A model generated the notes under the pieces. The model was not told the origin of the DNA. It did not search any database and worked only from the letters and a program-made list of their open reading frames with translations. 14,951 bases of DNA, from contig JAPKXP010000170.1 of NCBI GenBank assembly GCA_026394745.1, forward strand, positions 1-14,951. The letters run 5' to 3'. Below, piece by piece: positions 6,509-12,915 of this stretch. The position numbers and the translations under genes were made by a program. The stretch comes from Candidatus Altarchaeota archaeon. Its GTDB lineage: Archaea > Altiarchaeota > Altiarchaeia > IMC4 > SCGC-AAA252-I15. Position 1 is the first letter of the stretch. Each line of letters starts with the position of its first letter.

Positions 6509-7501
6509 ATGTACGCCATAGAAACAATCGGTCTGACGAAGAAGTTCAACGGGCTTACCGCAGTCGACGGATTAAACCTTCAGATTAAGAAGGGCGAGGT
6601 CTTCGGCCTCTTAGGCCCGAACGGAGCCGGAAAAACAACCACGTTGAGCATGCTGTGCACCATACTCAAGCCGACTTCGGGGACGGCGAAAGTCAACGGC
6701 TTCGACATAATCAAGAATCCCGGAGAGGTAAGGCGCAACATAGGCATCGTATTCCAGGACCCGAGCCTGGATAACAGGCTCACCGGGATGGACAACCTTT
6801 CAATACACGCCGACCTTTACGGCGTTCCTGAAGACACGGCGCGACAGCGCATTAACGAGATTGTATCCCTTGTCGGCCTTGAAGACAGGATAAGAGACTT
6901 GGTCCGTACCTATTCAGGCGGCATGCGAAGGAGGCTTGAAATCGCAAGAGGCCTCGTGCACACCCCTAAAGTGCTTTTCCTCGACGAGCCTACGCTCGGC
7001 CTCGACCCGCAGACCAGGTCCAAGGTCTGGGGGTACATGGAGGAGATACGGAGGAGGGATAAGCTCACCATAATCCTGACCACGCACTACATGGAGGAGG
7101 CTGAGAGCCTCTGCGACAGGATTGCGATAATAGACTACGGGAAGATAGTGGCATTGGACACGCCTGCGGGGCTCACCAGGAAGGTCGGCAGCGAGATAAT
7201 AACATTGAAGCTGGCTGACGCGTCAAAGGCTGATGAGTTCTGCAAGCTGGATTTTGTGGCGTGCGTGGACAAAGCGGACTCGAAGGAAATTGCCTTGAGC
7301 GTGCGGGACAGCGTAACCGCGATACCCCTGCTCATGAAGTTTGCGGTGGAGAACGGGATTGAAGTCAAGTCCGTTGACACCAAGAAAGTAACGTTAAACG
7401 ACGTCTTCATGCACTACGTCGGCCGTGAAATACGCGAGGAGAAGGACAACGACGCGAAGCACATGATGAAGCAAAGGCTCAAGGTGATGAGGAGGATATG
7501 A
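6509..7501 (+). CDS. ABC-2 exporter ATP-binding protein (DrrA/NodI-like)
   Basis: Cytosolic ATPase subunit of an ABC-2 type exporter. From the ATG at 6509 the 330 residues show Walker A GPNGAGKT (36-43), Q-loop Q83 in VFQDPSLD, signature YSGGM (135-139), Walker B VLFLDE (155-160), H193 in TTHYMEE, and a C-terminal extension (about 215-330) of the kind found in daunorubicin-resistance type subunits. A TTG at 6485 would lengthen the protein by eight residues into thiE, but MYAIETIGLTKKF is a normal family N-terminus, so ATG 6509 is preferred. It starts 1 nt after the thiE stop and its TGA overlaps the permease ATG. The cargo (drug, lipid or glycan) cannot be told from sequence; nothing specific links it to thiamine. 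Confidence 0.92.
   Translation: MYAIETIGLTKKFNGLTAVDGLNLQIKKGEVFGLLGPNGAGKTTTLSMLCTILKPTSGTAKVNGFDIIKNPGEVRRNIGIVFQDPSLDNRLTGMDNLSIHADLYGVPEDTARQRINEIVSLVGLEDRIRDLVRTYSGGMRRRLEIARGLVHTPKVLFLDEPTLGLDPQTRSKVWGYMEEIRRRDKLTIILTTHYMEEAESLCDRIAIIDYGKIVALDTPAGLTRKVGSEIITLKLADASKADEFCKLDFVACVDKADSKEIALSVRDSVTAIPLLMKFAVENGIEVKSVDTKKVTLNDVFMHYVGREIREEKDNDAKHMMKQRLKVMRRI
7490..7497 (+). promoter_or_regulatory. Shine-Dalgarno site at ABC permease start
   Basis: AGGAGGAT lies directly before two adjacent ATG codons (7498 and 7501), with GGTGAT a few bases further upstream at 7483-7488. The close spacing makes ATG 7501 about as likely as 7498; the proteins would differ by one methionine. Confidence 0.5.
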
Positions 7502-8247
7502 TGGAATACCGGGCCGTTAAGGCGTTGTGGTATCGGGAGGTCAAGGCGCACTTGAACGACAAGCCGAGGGTCATAAGCTCCATAGTCCGCTCCCTGCTGT
7601 GGCTTTTGATTTTCGGGAGCGGCCTAAGCGCCGCCCGTTTTTCGGGGCTTGACATCAATTACCAGGAATTCCTGTTCCCCGGCGTCATCGGTATGTCTTT
7701 GCTTTTCACTTCCATGCACGCCGGAATATCCGTGATATGGGACCGGGAGTTCGGATTCCTAAAAGAGATCATGGTCTCGCCGATATCGCGCGTTTCCATG
7801 CTCCTGGGGAAAGTATTGGGCGGCAGCACCATAGCGATACTCGAGGCTTTGATAATCCTGCTCTTCTCCTTCGTAATCGGAGTCCACATAGACTGGATTA
7901 ACATGCCTCTGATACTCCTGGCGATGCTCCTGATGTCACTCACGCTGGTCAGCATAGGCCTGACTGTCGCATCCTTCATAGAAAGCTTCGAAGGATTCAA
8001 CACCATAATGAGCTTCATAATAATGCCCATGTTCTTCCTCTCCGGCGCGGTCTTCCCCATGGACAAGATACCCCTCTGGATGAAGCCCCTCGTCTACCTT
8101 AACCCCCTCACCTACGGCGTAGACGCCATACGAACGCTCATCCTACACATGACGTTCCTGGACATAAAGCTAGACTTCCTTGTAATGTTCCTATACGCAA
8201 TCTTGATGATGGCACTCGGCTCCAGGGCGTTTAAAGCAAGGATGTGA
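7498..8247 (+). CDS. ABC-2 type exporter permease (DrrB/NodJ-like)
   Basis: Membrane partner of the preceding ATPase. The 249 residues have about six hydrophobic segments (about 29-47, 60-80, 104-130, 136-160, 167-187 and 226-243). The family marks are FLFPGVIGMSLLF, the cytosolic coupling stretch WDREFGFLKEIMVSPISR (81-98) and the hallmark ending FFLSGAVFPMDKIP followed by LNPLTYGVDAIR. Its ATG overlaps the ATPase stop (ATGA), so the two are translationally coupled and presumably form a 2+2 complex. It is the last gene of the plus-strand run and is followed by 39 bp to the convergent CBS gene. Confidence 0.92.
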   Translation: MMEYRAVKALWYREVKAHLNDKPRVISSIVRSLLWLLIFGSGLSAARFSGLDINYQEFLFPGVIGMSLLFTSMHAGISVIWDREFGFLKEIMVSPISRVSMLLGKVLGGSTIAILEALIILLFSFVIGVHIDWINMPLILLAMLLMSLTLVSIGLTVASFIESFEGFNTIMSFIIMPMFFLSGAVFPMDKIPLWMKPLVYLNPLTYGVDAIRTLILHMTFLDIKLDFLVMFLYAILMMALGSRAFKARM

Positions 8248-8257
8248 CAAGTCAGTT

Positions 8258-8274
8258 AAAAATAAGGCTAAAAA
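8258..8274 (-). terminator. Oligo-T terminator for the CBS-response regulator-kinase cassette
   Basis: Downstream of the CBS stop codon the minus strand carries two T5 runs (complements of 8270-8274 and 8258-8262) in a short AT-rich gap between convergent genes. Archaeal RNA polymerase commonly stops at such T runs without a hairpin. Assigned by composition and position. Confidence 0.45.
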
Positions 8275-8286
8275 TCTTTCCGATAA

Positions 8287-8979
8287 TCACATGATGAAAC
8301 GTAATCTCTGTATGATGTCCTTGTCCTTGACTATACCCTCAAGCTCCCCGTCTACAACGGGCACACCCCCCACCCACCAATCCAGCATGATTTCACCTGC
8401 TTTTGTGGCGTCGTCGTGCTTGCTCACGGTCACGATATTCGGCACCAAAATGTCTTTTACAGACATCCTTGACAAATCAGCTTTCTCTGCGAGAAGCACG
8501 TTAGCCAAGTCCTTGATGCATATGACGCCCTCCACTTTCTGGTAGTCCAGGGCCACAAGCCTTTTCTCATCGCCCGTAACTATCTTTTGGATAGCATCCT
8601 CCACAGCATCATGTACGCTGATCGTACCCACATAGTATGACATAACGTCCGTTACCTTGAATTTACCATTAATCAAGTGCAGAAATTTTTTCAGTACGTC
8701 CTCACGAGTTATCATGCCGATGAATTCATGCCCTGAGATAACGGGCACTCCATAAACACCCTTCTCGCATATCCTGTCCATGACATCCAAGACATTCGCG
8801 TTTGGGGAAACGGTCGATAACTTCTTGTCTATAATCTCGCTGACGTGGATTGATTCGGGCTTCCTAGTCCCAATCTCGCGCAGAACTTTAGCGTAGCTTG
8901 ATATGCTTATGGTGCCGACAAAACAGGATTCGCTGAAGACCGGAAGTATGAGCCGCCTGTTACTGAACAAGGTAAACAA
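8287..8979 (-). CDS. Multi-CBS-domain (tandem Bateman) protein
   Basis: Soluble protein with no other domain in its 230 residues from a TTG start. Three full CBS motifs are visible: about 46-104 (TVSPNANVLDVMDRI, GVPVIS, GMITREDVL), 108-164 (VMSYYVGTISVHDAVEDAI) and 173-226 (ILVPNIVTVSKHDDATKAG, GGVPVVDG, GIVKDKDII). A fourth lies at the N-terminus (FSNRRLILPVFSE, VGTISISSYAKVL). Four CBS motifs make two Bateman modules, which usually bind adenosine nucleotides or S-adenosylmethionine and act as sensors. The coding frame continues upstream of the TTG as DVKKDVIDA, finishing the first CBS motif, to a stop at 9022-9024 with no standard start codon. An ATG at 9022-9020 is one frame off across a C6 run, so the true start is doubtful. 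Last gene of the histidine kinase cassette. Confidence 0.85.
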   Translation of the reverse strand: MFTLFSNRRLILPVFSESCFVGTISISSYAKVLREIGTRKPESIHVSEIIDKKLSTVSPNANVLDVMDRICEKGVYGVPVISGHEFIGMITREDVLKKFLHLINGKFKVTDVMSYYVGTISVHDAVEDAIQKIVTGDEKRLVALDYQKVEGVICIKDLANVLLAEKADLSRMSVKDILVPNIVTVSKHDDATKAGEIMLDWWVGGVPVVDGELEGIVKDKDIIQRLRFIM

Positions 8980-9061
8980 TGCATCAATAACATCCTTTTT
9001 TACGTCTATGGACGCCCCCCATTAGCCACTAATTCTTTTACTAGCATTTGGAGGACCTAAT

Positions 9062-9427
9062 TTATTTAGAGGTTATGGATTTCACGCGGTTTACCAGTTC
9101 TTCGTTTTCAAACGGCTTTGTTATGTATCCCTTGAGACCATCCTTCTCCAGTTTTTCCTTAACTGCGTCAGAGTATTTTATCACGGTAAGGAAGGCTACG
9201 TTCAGCTTAGGATGCCTCTTCTTGATTTCCTCGAAAACCTGCCAGCCAGTCATCTTGGGCATCATAATGTCCAATAGCACCAGGTCAAACGCCTCCCCCG
9301 CAATTTTTTTAAGGCAGTCCTCGCCGCTGAATACTATTTGAGTCTCGAACCCTTCCGCATCTAAGATGAATTTAACGGTCTTAGCTACGGACGGCTCGTC
9401 GTCAACAATCAATATTTTTTTTGCCAT
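9062..9427 (-). CDS. Stand-alone receiver-domain response regulator
   Basis: A single receiver domain of 121 residues (CheY-like) with no DNA-binding or other output domain. Seen directly: acidic pair D9-D10 in ILIVDDE, phospho-acceptor D53 in LVLLDIMMP, switch residue T81 in VAFLTV and K104 in the KP loop YITKPFEN. The ATG at 9427 is chosen because GGAGGAG lies 9 nt upstream and MAKKILIVDDE is the usual N-terminus; a GTG at 9445 just after the kinase stop would add six residues and bury that site. It lies between the histidine kinase and the CBS gene, so it should be phosphorylated by the neighbouring kinase. Its output must come by protein contact, possibly with the CBS protein (inference). 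Confidence 0.92.
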   Translation of the reverse strand: MAKKILIVDDEPSVAKTVKFILDAEGFETQIVFSGEDCLKKIAGEAFDLVLLDIMMPKMTGWQVFEEIKKRHPKLNVAFLTVIKYSDAVKEKLEKDGLKGYITKPFENEELVNRVKSITSK

Positions 9428-9436
9428 GTTGTATCG

Positions 9437-9443
9437 CTCCTCC
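9437..9443 (-). promoter_or_regulatory. Shine-Dalgarno site deciding response regulator start
   Basis: The minus strand reads GGAGGAG here, 9 nt upstream of ATG 9427. It supports that start over the GTG at 9445. Confidence 0.65.
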
Positions 9444-9445
9444 AC

Positions 9446-10957
9446 TTATTTTTTCTTTATATGTTGTTTTGACTCCTTATAAGGCAGTCTAAAATTGAAG
9501 GTGCTGCCCTCACTCAACTTACTCTCAACCCAGATTTTACCGCCTAAATCCTCAACAATCTTCTTGCATATCACCAACCCCAGTCCCGAGCCGCCCACGT
9601 TCTCCCCCATCCCGCTTTTTACCTGGTAGTATTTCTCAAAGATTTTCTCCTTATCCTCTTCGGGTATGCCGACTCCAGTGTCATGTATTTGAACGAGAAC
9701 GTTATCCCCCTCTACTGATGCGGTGACATCTATTCTTCCACCCACGGGAGTGAACTTGATGGAATTGCTTATGATGTTTTCGATGACAAGCGCTATCCTC
9801 TCCTTGTCAGCGATGACATGCGGTATGTCACCGCCTATCTTGTTGGTTACTTTCAGGTTTTTGCTTTCAAACAGTATCCCCACTGTTTCCAATACCTCGC
9901 TCATGACCGAGTTCAAATCCACTTTATCTATGTGGTAAATCATCTTTCCAGACTCCATCCGAGCTATGTCCAGTATCTTCTGTACCGCCCCCCTCAGACG
10001 CTTGGAGTCGCAGTATACCAGATTAAGAGCCTCCTTCTGCTGCCCATTCAACTTGCCGACCTTCTCGTCCAAGAGCATTTTCGTCAGGCCGACTATGCTC
10101 GTCAACGGGGTCTTGAATTCATGGGATGTTGAGTAAAAGTACTCCTCCTTTATAGTATCAAGCTCTTTAAGTTGCTCAAGCTGTTGCTTTATCACGCGCT
10201 CTGCTTTCTTCAGTTGCGTTAGGTCATCGACTATCTCGATTATCGCCGCGGGTTTTTCGTGGTCGTCTTCGACAGTAGTTAATGTAAGGCGTGCGGGGAA
10301 CTCCGTCCTGTTTTTCTTGATTAATGTGACTTCGCTTTCGAACTTCCCTTTCTCAAGCACTTCATGCATTGCTTTCGCGAGCAGTTCTTTATCCTCATTC
10401 CTGTAAAATATGCTGTGTGGTTCCCCCCGTATGTCCTCCTCCGCGTGGCCGAACAGTTCTCCAGCACCCCTGTTTGAGTTCATGATGTTGCCGTCTTCGT
10501 CGAGTATGTTGATGGCGATGCCTGCGTTGTCAAGTATCTTCTCCTTGAATTTGTTTAGTTCGCGCACCTTCTCCTCTATCATAGCCCTCTCGGTAATGTC
10601 CTTGAACATGTATATGACGTATTTGACTTCACTGTTGGCGTCTTTTATCGGATAGGCGTTGGTTTCATGGTGCACCTTTCTGCCGCCCAGGTCGTGTGAA
10701 TGGGATGTCTCAAAAAACTGGCCGGTCCTGAATGTCTCACGCACAATGCAGGGGCTGCAGCGTACCGGCTGGTCTTTTATGACTGTGTAGCAGTGTTCTC
10801 CGATTATCTTCTTCTTAGGGCGTTTAAGCCAGCCGTTGAAGGCGTTATTATAGCAGACTATCCGGTAATCCCGGTCGAGAACCACGATGCTTTCTTCAAT
10901 GCCGTCTAACACTGATTGTAAGAACTCCTTCTCAAGCGATGTTTGTTCTTTAGACAA
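9446..10957 (-). CDS. Soluble PAS-PAS sensor histidine kinase
   Basis: Cytosolic kinase of 503 residues without membrane segments. Order: PAS 1 (about 10-122, ending in the PAC-like VKYVIYMFKDITER), PAS 2 (about 135-250, ending IEIVDDLTQLKKAE), a coiled linker (250-272), HisKA with H279 in STSHEFKTPL, and HATPase with N-box N394/N398, G1 box HDTGVGIP (D426) and G2 box GGSGLGL (455-461). PAS 1 holds a Cys cluster, C56-x10-C67-x2-C70, plus C35, which could bind a metal, Fe-S cluster or act as a redox switch (inference). A TTG start follows a good Shine-Dalgarno tract. The response regulator starts 18 nt beyond the stop, giving a cognate pair. Kinase assignment is secure; the signal is unknown. 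Confidence 0.95.
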   Translation of the reverse strand: MSKEQTSLEKEFLQSVLDGIEESIVVLDRDYRIVCYNNAFNGWLKRPKKKIIGEHCYTVIKDQPVRCSPCIVRETFRTGQFFETSHSHDLGGRKVHHETNAYPIKDANSEVKYVIYMFKDITERAMIEEKVRELNKFKEKILDNAGIAINILDEDGNIMNSNRGAGELFGHAEEDIRGEPHSIFYRNEDKELLAKAMHEVLEKGKFESEVTLIKKNRTEFPARLTLTTVEDDHEKPAAIIEIVDDLTQLKKAERVIKQQLEQLKELDTIKEEYFYSTSHEFKTPLTSIVGLTKMLLDEKVGKLNGQQKEALNLVYCDSKRLRGAVQKILDIARMESGKMIYHIDKVDLNSVMSEVLETVGILFESKNLKVTNKIGGDIPHVIADKERIALVIENIISNSIKFTPVGGRIDVTASVEGDNVLVQIHDTGVGIPEEDKEKIFEKYYQVKSGMGENVGGSGLGLVICKKIVEDLGGKIWVESKLSEGSTFNFRLPYKESKQHIKKK

Positions 10958-10967
10958 CCCCTCACCC
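10958..10967 (-). promoter_or_regulatory. Shine-Dalgarno tract for histidine kinase TTG start
   Basis: On the minus strand GGGGTGAGGG directly precedes the TTG at 10957 and contains GGTGAG, close to the archaeal anti-Shine-Dalgarno complement. It supports TTG as start; no in-frame ATG lies near. Confidence 0.5.
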
Positions 10968-10992
10968 CATATAAAAATAATTAATATATTCT
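10968..10992 (-). promoter_or_regulatory. Putative promoter of the kinase-regulator-CBS cassette
   Basis: An almost pure A/T stretch on the minus strand (AATATATTAATTATTTTTAT within it) lies 11-35 nt upstream of the kinase start and is the best TATA candidate for the three-gene minus-strand cassette. The exact box is uncertain. Confidence 0.45.
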
Positions 10993-11125
10993 AAGCAGGA
11001 TACGTTAAAAACGTTAAAAAGCCAAAAAACCCAAAAGTGGGTGTACAGATGTGGGCATTAGTGGTCGGATATTGTCAAAATGTCAAGTTTTAAACCACCG
11101 CATTAGTTTTAGTTGCGAATGATCC
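10993..11125. other. Intergenic region between divergent kinase and thiL genes
   Basis: Non-coding stretch with short repeated elements: ACGTTAAAA twice in tandem (11002-11019), a small hairpin ACCCA-AAAG-TGGGT (11029-11042), TGTCAA twice at 8-nt spacing (11073-11086), and GTTTTAAAC (11087-11095), which could be a second TATA-like element. No tRNA, C/D-box or TPP riboswitch signature was recognised. Operator function is possible but unproven. Confidence 0.3.
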
Positions 11126-11135
11126 ATTAAATTTA
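11126..11135 (+). promoter_or_regulatory. Putative TATA box for thiL
   Basis: ATTAAATTTA is centred about 29 nt upstream of the thiL ATG at 11160, and no Shine-Dalgarno precedes that ATG, so a leaderless transcript is likely. Confidence 0.5.
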
Positions 11136-11159
11136 CCAGCAGTACAATAGTAAACAACG

Positions 11160-12179
11160 ATGGCAAGTATCCCGGAGTTTGGCGGCGAGTTCGCGCTGAT
11201 TGACGCGATGGTGAGGAAGCTGGGTAAGCTGAGGGACGGGAGTGTTGTCGTTGGCATCGGCGACGATACCGCAGTAATCAAATTCAACAAAAAGTATTAC
11301 CTGCTTTGGACCGTAGACATGCTAGTTGAAGGAGACCACTTCCGCAGGGGATGGAGCACCCCAAAGCAGGTTGGCATGAAGGCAATGGAAGCTAACGTCT
11401 CCGACATCGCCGCCATGGGCGGATTCCCCAAGTACGCGCTGGTCTCCATTTCGCTGCCTGACGACGTGAGCGTGGAGTACATGGAGAGGATGTACGAAGG
11501 CATGCAGTCTGTTGCCGGGAAGCACGGTTTCAGCATAATAGGCGGGAACACCACTCACGGCAAAAATATTGTCGTTGACACTACGATAATCGGTTTAGTG
11601 GAGAAGGACCGTCTCCGCCTCAGGTCAGGCGCCAGGGTCGGCGACCTAATCTGCGTTACAGGCGACTTAGGCAAGAGTAAGGCAGGCCTCGAGCTACTGC
11701 TCGCAGGCAAGAAAGGCTACTTGAAATATCATCTGGAACCAAAGTGCCGGCTTAAGGAAGCCCGCGTAATCTCAAAGCACGCGAACGCGATGATTGACGT
11801 ATCAGACGGCCTTGCCAGCGAAGTATGCCACATCTGCGATAGGAGCGGTACCGGAGCCATGATACTAAAGCACAGCATACCCTTATCCAAGACTACTATA
11901 GCGTCCGCAAAGGCACTAGGCAAAGACCCCTTCCAGTACGCCCTAAACGGCGGCGAAGACTATGAGATAGTCTTCACGATTCCAAGAAGGAAGCTAAGGA
12001 AGATGCGCCTTAAGACTCCTGTTTCTGTGGTGGGCGTAATCACCGGGAAAAAACAGGGCGTAAAGCTTCTCGACGGCCGTAAAATAGTCAACCTGTCCGG
12101 TGGCTTCGACCATTTTATAAGAACCAGGGACAATACCTTACATGACCGTAGACATAAAAGTAAAAGGCAAACTGCCTGA
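11160..12179 (+). CDS. thiL: Thiamine-monophosphate kinase ThiL
   Basis: Phosphorylates thiamine monophosphate with ATP to give thiamine pyrophosphate, the last step after ThiE. The 339 residues belong to the AIR synthase/PurM-like superfamily: GIGDDTAVI (32-40), TVDMLVEGDHF (51-61), MEANVSDIAAMGG (76-88), a GGNTTHGK loop, VTGDLGKSKAGL, MIDVSDGLASEV and NGGEDYEIVF. This motif set separates ThiL from HypE and SelD. It is about 3.2 kb from thiM and thiE with the signalling cassette between, so it is regulated on its own. The last 38 nt overlap the PAC2 start in another frame; the basic tail (RDNTLHDRRHKSKRQTA) exceeds the usual family end and may exist only because of that overlap. Confidence 0.93.
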   Translation: MASIPEFGGEFALIDAMVRKLGKLRDGSVVVGIGDDTAVIKFNKKYYLLWTVDMLVEGDHFRRGWSTPKQVGMKAMEANVSDIAAMGGFPKYALVSISLPDDVSVEYMERMYEGMQSVAGKHGFSIIGGNTTHGKNIVVDTTIIGLVEKDRLRLRSGARVGDLICVTGDLGKSKAGLELLLAGKKGYLKYHLEPKCRLKEARVISKHANAMIDVSDGLASEVCHICDRSGTGAMILKHSIPLSKTTIASAKALGKDPFQYALNGGEDYEIVFTIPRRKLRKMRLKTPVSVVGVITGKKQGVKLLDGRKIVNLSGGFDHFIRTRDNTLHDRRHKSKRQTA

Positions 12180-12870
12180 AAACGCAATCCTCATAGAGGC
12201 GTTCCCGAGCAAGGGCTACGTCAGCACCATAGCCGCAAACATCATAGTCAAGAAGCTCGGCATGCAGGAGGTCGGGTGCATAACATCCGACGAGCTGACT
12301 GGAATCGTTGTGGTCCACGACTCGAAGCCCATGCTTCCGATACGCATATACGCTAAAGACGACCTGATTCTAATAACCTCCGAGCTCATAATCCCGGTCC
12401 CGCTGCTGCCCGACTTCTCTAAGGCAATAGGCGCGTGGATAAAGGGCGTGAAGCCGAGGGAAATGATACTGCTCGCCAGCATGTCCGGGATACAGACTAC
12501 CGAAGAGCACGAGATATTCTGGTTGTCCTCCGACGAGAAGCTTTCCGAGCGCATGGAAAAGCCCGACATGAAGGCGAAAAAACTGCAGGACGGCGTGCTC
12601 ACCGGCATATCCAGCGGCCTGATGATAGAATGCAGCGACATGAAGATTCCCATACTATCGCTGATGGTGGAGACGAGCTACATACCAGACGCCCTCGCCG
12701 CAGCCACTCTACTTGAGATAATAGGAAAGCTGATTGGCATGCAGATTGACGTAGATGAACTGAAGACGACCGGAAAAAAGATAGAGCACAAGTACCAGGA
12801 AATGCTCGAGCAGCTGAAGAAGGGCCAGGAGAACTACCAGGACATGGCGCAGCTTCCAATGTACCGGTAA
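12142..12870 (+). CDS. PAC2-family proteasome assembly chaperone (PbaA/PbaB-like)
   Basis: A 242-residue member of the archaeal PAC2 (DUF75) family; characterised members (PbaA, PbaB) bind proteasome alpha rings and help assembly or act as alternative caps. Typical features are AILIEAFPSKGYVSTIAANIIV near the N-terminus (split here for reading: AILIEAFPSKG then YVSTIAANIIV), a central VPLLPDF and GIQTTEEH, GVLTGISSGLM at about 152-162, and PDALAAATLLEIIGKLIG (184-201). A charged C-terminal helix follows (about 207-236, TGKKIEHKYQEMLEQLKKG). The protein ends in M240-Y241-R242, fitting the hydrophobic-Tyr-X (HbYX) tail that docks into alpha-ring pockets. Its start lies inside the end of thiL, so the two are co-transcribed. 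Family assignment is firm; which paralogue it is, is not. Confidence 0.88.
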   Translation: MTVDIKVKGKLPENAILIEAFPSKGYVSTIAANIIVKKLGMQEVGCITSDELTGIVVVHDSKPMLPIRIYAKDDLILITSELIIPVPLLPDFSKAIGAWIKGVKPREMILLASMSGIQTTEEHEIFWLSSDEKLSERMEKPDMKAKKLQDGVLTGISSGLMIECSDMKIPILSLMVETSYIPDALAAATLLEIIGKLIGMQIDVDELKTTGKKIEHKYQEMLEQLKKGQENYQDMAQLPMYR

Positions 12871-12915
12871 AAAGAGAAAAAAATAAAATAAGAAGAAAAG
12901 GGGTTTTTCTACCCC
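12867..12915 (-). terminator. Hairpin plus T-rich terminator after the 652-residue membrane protein gene
   Basis: On the minus strand a perfect 5-bp stem, GGGGT/ACCCC with a 6-nt loop (12900-12915), spans the stop codon and is followed by about 30 nt that are mostly T. It looks like a bacterial-style intrinsic terminator. The plus strand has only a T5 in the loop, so action on PAC2 transcripts is less certain. Confidence 0.55.

Noticed and set aside
7659..8066. 135-codon minus-strand ORF
   Set aside because: Antisense to the ABC permease membrane segments; composition reflects the complement of hydrophobic codons.
8248..8286. Possible small RNA between the permease and CBS genes
   Set aside because: Only 39 bp between convergent genes with T runs on the minus strand; a terminator explains it.
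9428..9445. GTG start for the response regulator
   Set aside because: It directly abuts the kinase stop and would turn the good Shine-Dalgarno GGAGGAG into coding sequence; the downstream ATG fits the family N-terminus.
10993..11159. TPP riboswitch upstream of thiL
   Set aside because: None of the conserved TPP aptamer stretches (such as CTGAGA and ACCTGATC-type segments) is present; the region is short and AT-rich.
12216..12653. 145-codon minus-strand ORF
   Set aside because: Antisense to the PAC2 gene, no promoter or family signature.
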